A stretch of 64,000 nt of DNA from Candidatus Alistipes merdigallinarum (GTDB lineage Bacteria > Bacteroidota > Bacteroidia > Bacteroidales > Rikenellaceae). The stretch spans positions 1 to 64,000 of the forward strand of contig DWXH01000021.1 in the NCBI GenBank assembly GCA_019119305.1, written 5' to 3'. Of the stretch, positions 8,528 to 16,510 are shown piece by piece; positions within the stretch are counted from its first letter, which is position 1, and each line of letters starts with the position of its first letter. Position numbers and translations under genes: made by a program. The notes below the pieces were generated by a model. It saw only the letters and a list, made by a program, of their open reading frames with translations, did not search any database and had not been told where the DNA came from.

Positions 8528-9709
8528 ATGTCTAATCCATCATCACGTTATGCAGGACGCGGCGTATCCTCGACAAAAGAGGATGTCCACGCAGCGATCA
8601 AGAATATCGACAAAGGGCTGTATCCCAAAGCTTTTTGTAAAATCATTCCGGATTATTTATCGGGATCAGAAGAGGCGTGCCTGATCATGCATGCCGATGG
8701 AGCCGGCACCAAATCGTCCTTGGCTTATGCCTATTGGCGCGAAACGGGCGACATGTCGGTATGGAAAGGGATCGCGCAGGATGCCATCGTGATGAACACG
8801 GACGATCTGTTGTGTGTCGGAGCTACCGACAACATCCTGTTGTCCTCGACCATCGGCCGGAACAAACAGTTGATCCCGGGTGAGGTGATCGCCGCAATCA
8901 TCAACGGGACCGAAGAGTTTTTGCAACAGCTGCGGGATCTCGGCATCGGAATTTATTCGACCGGAGGCGAAACTGCCGACGTCGGCGATCTGGTCCGGAC
9001 GATTATCGTAGACAGTACGGTTACGGCCCGGATGAAGCGCAAAGATGTAATCGACAACGCCCGTATACACAGCGGCTGTTTGATCGTCGGACTCAGTTCG
9101 TCGGGGCAAGCCACCTACGAGACCGAATATAACGGAGGTACGGGAAGCAACGGACTGACCTCGGCCCGCCACGATGTATTCGGGAAGATCGTCGGAGAGA
9201 AATATCCCGAGACCTATGATCCGGCCGTACCGAACGATTTAGTCTATACCGGGAAATTCCGCCTGACGGATACGGTTCCCGGGTGTCCGTTGACCGTCGG
9301 GAAACTGGTACTCTCTCCTACGCGGACCTATGCTCCCGTAATCAAGGCCATGTTGGAAGAACATCGGGGCGACATCTGCGGTATGATCCACTGCAGCGGA
9401 GGGGCCCAGACCAAAATACTTCATTTTATCGACCGGCTCCACGTTGTAAAAGACCATCTGTTCGACACGCCGTTGTTGTTCCGTTTGATTCAACGGGAAT
9501 CGCAAACACCGTGGAAAGAGATGTTCAGCGTATTCAATATGGGTCACCGGATGGAGCTTTATGTAGACGACGAATCGGTAGCCGACGACCTGATCCGGAT
9601 CTCGCAAAATTTCGGGATCGACGCCCAGGTCGTAGGGTACGTCGAGGCATCGGAAAAGGCTTCTGTGACCATTTTGCACGAAGGTCAAGAATACACCTAT
9701 TTTAAATAG
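8528..9709 (+). CDS. purM: Phosphoribosylformylglycinamidine cyclo-ligase (AIR synthase)
   Basis: Fifth step of purine synthesis, an ATP-dependent ring closure of FGAM to AIR. The protein has 393 residues, longer than the roughly 345 of the E. coli enzyme, which is usual for the Bacteroidota form. Motifs are HADGAGTKSSLAY near residue 54, the MNTDDLLCVGA block, GIGIYSTGGETADVGD, and a C-terminal half with GLSSSGQATYETEYNGG. purN, which acts three steps earlier, lies at 57.4 kb and is not linked. A strong terminator follows. Confidence 0.93.
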   Translation: MSNPSSRYAGRGVSSTKEDVHAAIKNIDKGLYPKAFCKIIPDYLSGSEEACLIMHADGAGTKSSLAYAYWRETGDMSVWKGIAQDAIVMNTDDLLCVGATDNILLSSTIGRNKQLIPGEVIAAIINGTEEFLQQLRDLGIGIYSTGGETADVGDLVRTIIVDSTVTARMKRKDVIDNARIHSGCLIVGLSSSGQATYETEYNGGTGSNGLTSARHDVFGKIVGEKYPETYDPAVPNDLVYTGKFRLTDTVPGCPLTVGKLVLSPTRTYAPVIKAMLEEHRGDICGMIHCSGGAQTKILHFIDRLHVVKDHLFDTPLLFRLIQRESQTPWKEMFSVFNMGHRMELYVDDESVADDLIRISQNFGIDAQVVGYVEASEKASVTILHEGQEYTYFK

Positions 9710-9730
9710 GGGATAATTCCAGTAAAATAG

Positions 9731-9761
9731 ACAAGAGGATGAGAGTATCTCATCCTCTTGT
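9731..9761 (+). terminator. Terminator after purM
   Basis: Perfect 14-bp stem (9731-9744 with 9748-9761) and a 3-nt loop, followed by a T-run. It also marks the right-hand core border of the AT-rich insert that follows. Confidence 0.9.
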
Positions 9762-9838
9762 TTTTATACTTTAAAGATATGGGGGTGAGGTATGCCCACA
9801 GCGACTAACGCCTAAAAAGCATATATCCATTTACTGTC

Positions 9839-10225
9839 TCAAAAAAGTTTTTCCAAGTCTGATAATGTATTAATTTTTTCGATTTGCTCGGGGAAAGGCT
9901 CTCCGAGCTTTTCGTAATATTCTCGGTAGTTGTTTTTTAGGTTATTTATAATTTGAGAATCGTATCCTTTATAAATATACCCTATTACATCTTTCACTAA
10001 ATTGCTTTTCAATAAATCTATTGCTTGATCCTTTTTACCTTCCAAAAGCAATTTACGTATAGATTGCTCTAATTTGACGAATGTGTCAATAGGCTGAGCG
10101 CCTATTTTTTCACTAATGCGACGAACATCGTTTGTCATCTCCCACAATTTGAAGAACAGGATAATCTGGAGGATGCCGAAAATGATTAAAATTACAGATA
10201 GAAATGCGTACATAATAATGGACAA
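9839..10225 (-). CDS. Small membrane-anchored protein of unknown function
   Basis: 128 residues with one N-terminal transmembrane helix (about residues 5-27), then a charged helical domain that should face the cytoplasm. No family is recognised. Its middle, near residues 55-80, is rich in Lys and Leu. The gene starts 9 nt after the HNH nuclease stop codon and shares its low GC and N-terminal anchor, so the two form one unit. A function as partner or modulator of the nuclease is inference. MYAFLSVIL at residue 5 is an alternative start. Confidence 0.6.
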   Translation of the reverse strand: MSIIMYAFLSVILIIFGILQIILFFKLWEMTNDVRRISEKIGAQPIDTFVKLEQSIRKLLLEGKKDQAIDLLKSNLVKDVIGYIYKGYDSQIINNLKNNYREYYEKLGEPFPEQIEKINTLSDLEKLF

Positions 10226-10234
10226 ATTAAAGGT

Positions 10235-10972
10235 TTATCCTATTTTATTTGATTTTTCTCTATTACATTTTTGACAGAGTAATTGTATGTTTCTTACAGT
10301 ATTCGAACCTCCTTTAGACAATGGTATAATATGATCAAATTCCAAATTCTCTTGACTTCCACATTTAACACACCTCCCTCCATCTCTTCTCCACACTGTA
10401 TCTTGTACATGCTGAGGAATGGGTTCTCTTCTTTTTGTATTCTCTATTAAACCTTCAGCTATCAATTCTTCACGAACTTGTTTTCGTATCTTTTTTAATT
10501 CTTCTTGTCGCAAAATTTCATCCCTAATCCGCAACTTCTCTTTTTCCTTACATTCTTTATTTTGCTCTTTATTAGATAATATCAATTGATCATTTGTATT
10601 ATAATCAATAATATTATAATTGATATTTTGCGACGTAATTATAGATTGTTCTTGTTTTTCGAATATTTTTTCAAAATCTTCTGTTTGTACTAATTGAATA
10701 TATTTATTACTTTCTGGATATGGAACAACTATATTTTTTCTTATTAAAATATCCAATGCTTCACGAGCCACCGATCCTTTGATGTTCACACGCCTACATA
10801 TTGTCGAGAATGATGCGACCCCTCCTCGTTCCTCTATTGTAGATACAATATTTTTCAAAATCACATCATCGCAATGGGAATTTAATTTGTATCTTACATA
10901 AAAATAACTTCCTACAAAGAATGCCAAATACAATACAACACATATTCCCCATAATTCCCAAATATACATCAT
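10235..10972 (-). CDS. Membrane-anchored HNH endonuclease-like protein
   Basis: 245 residues with four regions: a transmembrane helix at about 5-27; a winged-helix-like segment at about 36-95; a highly charged Lys/Glu coiled coil at about 130-180; and a C-terminal HNH domain at about 186-243. The HNH part shows RCVKCG (Cys201, Cys204), DHI (Asp213, His214), Asn228 and CQKCN (Cys233, Cys236), so the zinc ribbon and catalytic histidine look intact. Free HNH nucleases are common in phages, restriction and defence systems; a membrane anchor on one is unusual. The gene is clearly more AT-rich than the flanking core genes, suggesting transfer. It is the first gene of a two-gene operon. Confidence 0.75.
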   Translation of the reverse strand: MMYIWELWGICVVLYLAFFVGSYFYVRYKLNSHCDDVILKNIVSTIEERGGVASFSTICRRVNIKGSVAREALDILIRKNIVVPYPESNKYIQLVQTEDFEKIFEKQEQSIITSQNINYNIIDYNTNDQLILSNKEQNKECKEKEKLRIRDEILRQEELKKIRKQVREELIAEGLIENTKRREPIPQHVQDTVWRRDGGRCVKCGSQENLEFDHIIPLSKGGSNTVRNIQLLCQKCNREKSNKIG

Positions 10973-11105
10973 GCGCTTTTGTTTTTATTATTTTAGAGAC
11001 ATACAATATCACTTTATCACCGTAAATATCGGAAAAATTTACGAAAACAACTCACGTTTCAACTCCAAATTTCAGAAAACAACACGTCAATGACTCCTTC
11101 TCTTA

Positions 11106-11113
11106 CAAATATA
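11106..11113 (-). promoter_or_regulatory. -7 box TATATTTG for the HNH operon
   Basis: Exact TAnnTTTG match about 134 nt upstream of the nuclease start. The long leader contains a CGTAAAT/ATTTACG inverted repeat near 11023-11043 that could be an operator. Confidence 0.35.
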
Positions 11114-11138
11114 CACGTTCGTTATAAGACAAAAAAAT

Positions 11139-11162
11139 AAAGGGTCCTTTCGAGGATCCTTT
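11139..11162 (-). terminator. Terminator of the poly-alanine lipoprotein gene
   Basis: 10-bp stem with one G-T pair and a TTCG loop; a long T-run follows on the minus strand. Confidence 0.8.
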
Positions 11163-11205
11163 ATGCATTTAATCTGTAATCCCGCCCGTACAGACGGAAA
11201 CAACC

Positions 11206-11427
11206 TTACTCTGCTACGACGGTTGAGTCTGCAGCAGTCGAATCAGCGGCAGCAGCAGCGGCGGCAGCAGCAGCGGCAGCTTCAGCAGCAGCGATAGAAT
11301 CGGCAGCAACGGCAGCAGCAATAGAGTCAGCTTTAGCTTTTTCAGCACCGGCATTACCGCAAGATGCAAACGATACACAAGCAGCAACAACTGCGAGCAT
11401 CATTACAGATTTAGCAAAAGTCTTCAT
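11206..11427 (-). CDS. Small alanine-rich lipoprotein
   Basis: 73 residues using ATG 11425-11427, which lies 36 nt after a perfect promoter box. An SPII signal peptide ends in the lipobox SFASC, so the mature protein is a lipid-anchored peptide of about 50 residues. The mature part is low complexity: repeats of ADSIAAA, then a run of about twelve alanines and an acidic ADSTAADSTVVAE tail. No function can be assigned. An extended alanine helix tethered to the membrane, loosely resembling the Lpp style of envelope spacer, is speculation. It is monocistronic, with its own promoter and terminator. Confidence 0.7.
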   Translation of the reverse strand: MKTFAKSVMMLAVVAACVSFASCGNAGAEKAKADSIAAAVAADSIAAAEAAAAAAAAAAAADSTAADSTVVAE

Positions 11428-11463
11428 AATAATACGTATTAAAAAGTTGAATTTATTCGGACG

Positions 11464-11471
11464 CAAAGATA
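11464..11471 (-). promoter_or_regulatory. -7 box TATCTTTG for the alanine-rich lipoprotein
   Basis: Exact match; it argues for the ATG at 11427 rather than the longer frame that would overlap the promoter. Confidence 0.6.
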
Positions 11472-11573
11472 CAACTTCGTTCTACTTATTGTACTCTTTT
11501 TTATTATTTTTTTTATTTTCTTTCAAAAAAAACGAATTCCAGACAATTCTTTTTTATTAAGATTCCTTTCAGC

Positions 11574-12080
11574 CTACTGTTTCTCATCATTTGCAGCTTC
11601 CTCCGGCACGTTTTTCTGGGGTAAAGTGCTATTTTTCAAATCTTCCAACGTAATATCGGCACGTATGACCAACGCCCGTTCAAACTCACCTTTGATCTTC
11701 CCCCACAGGACAAGAGCCTCTTCGGAGGTCAAGAAATAGCCTACCATTACCTTAAAATTCGGCAACTCGTAAACCATATTCACGGGAACCGTGGGATACA
11801 GATCCTTGAACCGAGCAACCGTTGCCTCCGCTTCGGACCGGGCATTTTGTGTATTCGCCGAATAAATCAAAATACGATAGCCCCGTAATTTCGAACCCGA
11901 CAAAGCGGTCCGTGCCGATTGCACAGCCGTTGCAGCCTCTCCGTGTTCCGTTACAACAACTTTGCTCTGATAGTTCGGATCAGGTGCGGAAAGTCTGTTC
12001 TTGAATGCATTCAATCCCTGCCCTGCTGCAACTCCAAGTGTAGCGACACTCAAAATACACACCATCAAAAATCTTTTCAT
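11574..12080 (-). CDS. Exported SPOR-domain protein
   Basis: 168 residues with a cleavable signal peptide ending near VAAGQ. Residues about 66-145 show the SPOR pattern, with GYRILIYSAN at its start and PNFKVMVGYFLTSEEA in the middle. SPOR domains bind denuded peptidoglycan glycan strands, often at the division site. The start overlaps the upstream gene by ATGA, so translation is probably coupled. It is the last gene of a four-gene operon (LolE-like, menG, LEA-type lipoprotein, SPOR). Confidence 0.75.
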   Translation of the reverse strand: MKRFLMVCILSVATLGVAAGQGLNAFKNRLSAPDPNYQSKVVVTEHGEAATAVQSARTALSGSKLRGYRILIYSANTQNARSEAEATVARFKDLYPTVPVNMVYELPNFKVMVGYFLTSEEALVLWGKIKGEFERALVIRADITLEDLKNSTLPQKNVPEEAANDEKQ

Positions 12081-12574
12081 AAGGCAAACCCTTTTATAAT
12101 TTCTTCAGTATCTATTCCGAATTGACGCAAAAAACGTCCGGTATCCATATTTTCTATTTTGAACCTCTTCTTTGCAAGTCCGGCTTTCACTACGACCTCT
12201 CCCGAAACCGTCGTCCCGACCCCTCGGTTAGACAATACCGACGCGATCGATGCCATTCCGAACAGCCCCCCTTCGATCCGAATTTTTACCGGGACCCGTA
12301 CGGTGCCTTCAAAACGCTTGGGTAATTTAACCTTTTCACCCACTTCTACCTGAGCCAACCGCACCCCATCACGATCCAGTGTCAGTTCGGCCTTCACTAC
12401 CGTCAAATTGGTTCCGGAAACATTCGAGGCCCTTACAAACAGGTCGACCGCCGATTGATTCATTCCGACCGATACGACCTCTACCGATTCGATTCCATCG
12501 TACGACAGATCGCTGATCCGAACGCAAGAGGCAAAAAGAAATACCGACAACAGCAACCACCCATATTTTTTCAT
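12077..12574 (-). CDS. LEA-type 2 (LEA14-like) lipoprotein
   Basis: 165 residues from the ATG at 12572-12574, preceded by a GGGAAG motif that could be a ribosome site. The SPII signal ends in LFASC. The mature part is a single beta-sandwich of the LEA14/WHy type: a hydrophobic strand pattern with SAVDLFVRASNVSGTNLTV and a later VPVKIRIEG. Related bacterial lipoproteins are of uncertain function, perhaps in desiccation or envelope stress. It overlaps the SPOR gene by 4 nt. Confidence 0.7.
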   Translation of the reverse strand: MKKYGWLLLSVFLFASCVRISDLSYDGIESVEVVSVGMNQSAVDLFVRASNVSGTNLTVVKAELTLDRDGVRLAQVEVGEKVKLPKRFEGTVRVPVKIRIEGGLFGMASIASVLSNRGVGTTVSGEVVVKAGLAKKRFKIENMDTGRFLRQFGIDTEEIIKGFAL

Positions 12575-12604
12575 ACTTCCCAGGGTATAAAAAGACAATA
12601 ACAT

Positions 12605-13354
12605 CTATTCTTCCTTGACAACCGCCTCCTCAAAAGGTTTTTCGGCCCAATAAATCTGGGCGATTCCCCCCGAAAGATTTCGGAATCCGCCATTGCGGAA
12701 ACCACCTGCGTGCAACAGCTCCACAAACCGGTCTCCGTAGGGAAACTCCCGGACCGAATCGGGCAGATAGGTGTATGCCGCCTTATCCTTCGATATCCAT
12801 CCGCCCACACGGGGCAAAACCTGCCTAAAATAAAAGTTGTAACAGGCCCCGAACAACCCCTTCTGCGGCATACCGAACTCCAACACAAAAAGGTGTCCTC
12901 CCGGTTTTAAGGCACGGAACATACCGACAATCCCCGCAGGAATGTTTTCGAAATTTCTCACACCGAACGCAACCGTCGCCACATCAAACCGCTCCGTCCC
13001 ATATGCCGCCGTCTCTGCATCACCGTTTACGAAATTGATCCGCTCGGATAAGCCTTTTCTCCGTGCTTTCTCTCGTCCGATCGACAGCATTCCTTCCGAT
13101 AGGTCAACGCCGGTAACATGCGCCTGCGGCATGCGTTCCGCCAACAGGATCGCCAAATCCCCCGTCCCCGTCGCCATATCGAGGATCTCGGTCGGATGCA
13201 ACCGAACAACCCGCTCCACCGTACGGCGTCGCCATCCCCGGTCGATTCCGAAAGAGAGCATCCGGTTCAACAGATCGTAATGACCTGCAATGCCATCGAA
13301 CATGGTTTGCACCTGTTTCTTTTTCGCCTCCGGAGTCTGATAGGGTTTTGTCAT
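12605..13354 (-). CDS. menG: Demethylmenaquinone methyltransferase
   Basis: SAM-dependent methyltransferase of 249 residues, the last step of menaquinone synthesis. It shows the UbiE/MenG hallmarks: FDGIAGHYDLLNRMLSFGID near the N terminus, the SAM loop DMATGTGDLA, TGVDLSEGML, and the C-terminal SGGIAQIYWAEKP. Obligate anaerobes of this group respire with menaquinone, so MenG rather than UbiE is the right name. It starts 10 nt after the permease gene upstream. Confidence 0.93.
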   Translation of the reverse strand: MTKPYQTPEAKKKQVQTMFDGIAGHYDLLNRMLSFGIDRGWRRRTVERVVRLHPTEILDMATGTGDLAILLAERMPQAHVTGVDLSEGMLSIGREKARRKGLSERINFVNGDAETAAYGTERFDVATVAFGVRNFENIPAGIVGMFRALKPGGHLFVLEFGMPQKGLFGACYNFYFRQVLPRVGGWISKDKAAYTYLPDSVREFPYGDRFVELLHAGGFRNGGFRNLSGGIAQIYWAEKPFEEAVVKEE

Positions 13355-13364
13355 ATCCGCCTGA

Positions 13365-14624
13365 TTATTCGAACCGAATCGTTTTCTCCGGCAAAATTAA
13401 TGAAATTATCATCGTAGGCAACGCCAACAGAGCCACGATTACCAAAAAGGTAGCCCCGTCGAGCAACAGCAGCCAGCGCCAATCCATACTGATCGGTACG
13501 GTCGTCAAAAAATAACCCTCCTCATTAAGTGTCACCCATCCGGTATAGTGTTGCAGCAAACACAACCCTATCCCGACGATATTTCCCCAAAGAAGTCCCT
13601 TCAACACGACAAACGACGAACGGATGACGAACATTTTCTGCAACGCCCGATTGTCCATACCTAAAGTTTTAAGGATCCCGATCATCGAGGTCCGTTCGAG
13701 CAGAATGATCAGCAATGCAGCCACCATATTGAACAGTGCGACCAGCAACATGATGGTTATAATGACACCCACATTGACGTTGTGGGCATTCAACCAGTCA
13801 AAAATCATCGGGAAACGTTCACGCAGATTGACCACCCGCACCGGATCATGGTCCTCGGCCGGCACGTTATCCATTATGGCCTGATACACCGAATCGGTAA
13901 ACTGATCCAACTCACCGAAATCCGATACGGTCACCTCGTAACCGGTAATCTGCGTCGAGTCCCAGCCGTTGAGCCGCTGGACGTTTCTCAAATCGGTCAG
14001 GGCGACCGTTTGGTCCAGCTCTCCGAAATGGGTATCGTAAATTCCCGAGACACGGAACCGATCGCGCGGACGAGACTCCTGAATAAACAGCATCTCCAAC
14101 GGATCGCCCACCGAAACTTCAAGCAGATCGGCTAACGAACGGGATATCAAAATGTCCTTGTTCCGTTCTCCCCGGACATCTGGAACTGCTCCTTCAACCA
14201 GATTTTTCTGAAAAAAAGACCAGTCGTAAGTACTGTCCACCCCTTTAAGCATAATTCCCTGCAAAGCCCGCTCACCCCGGGGAATCCCGATCTTCTGCGC
14301 ATACGGGACCACCCGCTCGCACCCGGGAATACGACGTACCTGCGACAAAAAGGGCAGGTTCCGATCAATAGGTATCGTCTCGTTGGAGGTATAGGCATCG
14401 ATATGCACGATCTGGATATGGGCATCGAATCCGGTCAATTTTGCCGTAATCTCTTTTCTGAAGCCCAAGATCACCGCCAACGAAACGATCATCACCGCCA
14501 CACTGATCGTCACACTCAACGTCGCGATACGGATCATCACGTTTTTGCGTGCTCCTTTCGAATAAGAAGCGATTCGCCGGGCCAAAAAATACTCCAGATC
14601 CAACTTACCCATCTCGGTCGTCAA
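13365..14624 (-). CDS. LolC/LolE-like ABC transporter permease (FtsX family)
   Basis: 419 residues: one N-terminal transmembrane helix near 30-54, a large periplasmic domain, then three C-terminal helices. This is the MacB/FtsX permease topology. The N-terminal DLEYFLARRIAS and the RTSMIGILKTLGMDNR loop that contacts the ATPase are LolC/E-like. The partner ATPase is not in the window. Release of lipoproteins from the inner membrane is the likely role. MGKLDLEYFLA, four codons downstream, is an equally plausible start. It is the first gene of the menG operon. Confidence 0.85.
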   Translation of the reverse strand: MTTEMGKLDLEYFLARRIASYSKGARKNVMIRIATLSVTISVAVMIVSLAVILGFRKEITAKLTGFDAHIQIVHIDAYTSNETIPIDRNLPFLSQVRRIPGCERVVPYAQKIGIPRGERALQGIMLKGVDSTYDWSFFQKNLVEGAVPDVRGERNKDILISRSLADLLEVSVGDPLEMLFIQESRPRDRFRVSGIYDTHFGELDQTVALTDLRNVQRLNGWDSTQITGYEVTVSDFGELDQFTDSVYQAIMDNVPAEDHDPVRVVNLRERFPMIFDWLNAHNVNVGVIITIMLLVALFNMVAALLIILLERTSMIGILKTLGMDNRALQKMFVIRSSFVVLKGLLWGNIVGIGLCLLQHYTGWVTLNEEGYFLTTVPISMDWRWLLLLDGATFLVIVALLALPTMIISLILPEKTIRFE

Positions 14625-14660
14625 AAAACATTAATCCGCACAAAGTAACGTAAAATTTCA

Positions 14661-14668
14661 TATTTTTG
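14661..14668 (+). promoter_or_regulatory. -7 box TATTTTTG for the SDR gene
   Basis: Consensus match; the transcript would start about 100 nt before the chosen ATG. Confidence 0.45.
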
Positions 14669-14776
14669 CGAAAAATGGGGGCAGAAAGAGTCCAAAATTT
14701 CCCGCTTTATTCGAAGAAGAGAACGGGCCGACAGTTCGGACAACGGATAAATGTCCCGAAACCAAAGATCCTCGTT

Positions 14777-15538
14777 ATGAAAAAAACGGCATTAATCACC
14801 GGAGCATCCTCCGGTATCGGAGCAGCCACCGCACGGGCTTTGGCTGAGTTGGGCTACAATCTGGTCATCACCGGACGCCGGACGAATCGCCTCAAGAGCC
14901 TAAACGACGAATTGGAAGAGAAATATCATGTAAAGGTTCACGTTTTGGGTTTCGATATACAGGACCGGTTCCAGACACAAAGTGCACTCGACGGACTTCC
15001 CGAGACCTTTCGTCATCTCGATCTTTTAATCAACAACGCCGGTTTGGCGGCCGGTCTCGAGCACATCGACGAAGGCGACTGGCGCGATTGGGAATCGATG
15101 ATCGATACCAATATTAAAGGCTTGCTCTGTGTCTCCCGTATCGTCTCCCAATGGATGATCGATCAACACATAAAAGGACACATTATCAATATGGGGTCCA
15201 TTGCCGGAACGCAGGCTTACGAAAACGGGGCCGTCTATTGTGCGACAAAACATGCGGTACACGCCCTTTCGCAAGGCATGCGGATGGATCTGCTGAAACA
15301 CGGGATCAAAGTGACAGAGATCCGTCCGGGCATGGTCGAGACTGAATTCTCGATTGTCCGTTTCCACGGCGACAAGGATCGGGCCGATAAAGTGTACGAA
15401 GGGATAGAACCCCTGACAGGAGAGGACATAGCACGAATCATCGCATGGATCGTCACCCTCCCTGAACACGTGAATATCAACGATATCGAGGTCATGCCGG
15501 CCCGTCAGGCCAATGCATTTCTCACCTATCGAGACTGA
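14777..15538 (+). CDS. Short-chain dehydrogenase/reductase, YdfG-like
   Basis: 253 residues from ATG 14777; the frame upstream to 14666 lacks family similarity. The Rossmann motif TGASSGIGAATARAL, NNAGLA, a serine in GSIAGT and the catalytic YCATK all fit a classical SDR. The overall pattern resembles YdfG (3-hydroxy acid/serine dehydrogenase, NADP-linked through the RRTNR segment). The substrate is not known. It probably shares a transcript with the zinc peptidase 77 nt downstream. Confidence 0.88.
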   Translation: MKKTALITGASSGIGAATARALAELGYNLVITGRRTNRLKSLNDELEEKYHVKVHVLGFDIQDRFQTQSALDGLPETFRHLDLLINNAGLAAGLEHIDEGDWRDWESMIDTNIKGLLCVSRIVSQWMIDQHIKGHIINMGSIAGTQAYENGAVYCATKHAVHALSQGMRMDLLKHGIKVTEIRPGMVETEFSIVRFHGDKDRADKVYEGIEPLTGEDIARIIAWIVTLPEHVNINDIEVMPARQANAFLTYRD

Positions 15539-15615
15539 TCACTACACGAATCCTCAAATAAAATAATAAAGTAATCGATTTAACCGTTTATTGACAAAAC
15601 AACACAAAAAAAATT

Positions 15616-16302
15616 ATGGTAGGACCCATGAATGCACAATGGATACTGGTTATCGCGATCGGTGTTATCGGCCTGATCGTACAGATGAAACTCCAGTCGG
15701 TTTTTAAAAAATACTCCCGCGTGATGTTTCCCGGCGGACTCACGGGGAAAGAGATTGCGGAAAAAATGTTACGGGACAACGGAATTTACGATGTAAAGGT
15801 CGTTTCTACACCGGGTCACCTGACCGACCACTACAACCCGGCCACCAAAACGGTCAACCTGAGCGAATCGGTATACGGGAGCAACAGTGTGGCGGCAGCG
15901 GCTGTCGCCGCACACGAGTGCGGACATGCCGTACAACATGCTCGGGAGTATGCCCCGCTGAAGATGCGTTCGGCTTTGGTGCCGATCGTAAGCGTCGCAT
16001 CGCAATGGTCGTTGTGGGTCGTTCTGGCGGGAATTCTGGTGCTCCACTCCTTCCCGGCCCTGTTCTGGATCGGGATTGCGATGATCGCAGCCTCCGCCCT
16101 CTTCAGCATCATAACGCTTCCAGTCGAATATAATGCTTCGGCCCGGGCGATGAACTGGCTGACGGGCGCCCGGATCCTTCAGGGAGAACAGGTTGCACAA
16201 GCTAAAGAAGCGCTCTCCTGGGCTGCCCGGACCTATTTGGTCGCTGCCCTCTCTGCAATCGCCACATTGATCTACTATCTCGGATTCGCCCGCAGAGATT
16301 AA
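15616..16302 (+). CDS. Membrane zinc metallopeptidase
   Basis: 228 residues with a signal-anchor helix near 7-24 and two or three further hydrophobic helices around 118-165 and 205-222. The HEXXH motif is AAHECGHAVQH, with His100, Glu101 and His104; a glutamate in LPVEYNASARA is the probable third ligand. This matches the neutral zinc metallopeptidase family of PF04298 type, of unknown substrate, and is common in Bacteroidota and Firmicutes. A strong terminator follows. Confidence 0.85.
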   Translation: MVGPMNAQWILVIAIGVIGLIVQMKLQSVFKKYSRVMFPGGLTGKEIAEKMLRDNGIYDVKVVSTPGHLTDHYNPATKTVNLSESVYGSNSVAAAAVAAHECGHAVQHAREYAPLKMRSALVPIVSVASQWSLWVVLAGILVLHSFPALFWIGIAMIAASALFSIITLPVEYNASARAMNWLTGARILQGEQVAQAKEALSWAARTYLVAALSAIATLIYYLGFARRD

Positions 16303-16331
16303 TCGAGTTTTTATTTTACCCTGATAAGATT

Positions 16332-16363
16332 AAAGGGAGTTGTCGGAATCGACAACTCCCTTT
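16332..16363 (+). terminator. Terminator after the zinc peptidase
   Basis: 14-bp perfect stem with a 4-nt loop and a T-run. Confidence 0.9.
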
Positions 16364-16440
16364 TTATCTCATCCCTCCTTATCTTCCCCTCCCTGAGGCG
16401 ATGAAAATTCCATAGACGTTCACAAACAACTCCACACAAA

Positions 16441-16472
16441 AGAGCGGAGGGTGATAATTCACCCTCCGCTCT
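16441..16472 (-). terminator. Terminator after pckA
   Basis: 14-bp perfect stem with a 4-nt loop, followed by TTTGTG on the minus strand. Confidence 0.75.
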
Positions 16473-16510
16473 ACTATTCATGTTTACTAAACTATCTCTG
16501 ATCAGATTCT

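Noticed and set aside
12369-12560. Small frame opposite or within the LEA-type lipoprotein gene
   Set aside because: Overlaps the real gene in another frame and encodes no recognisable feature.
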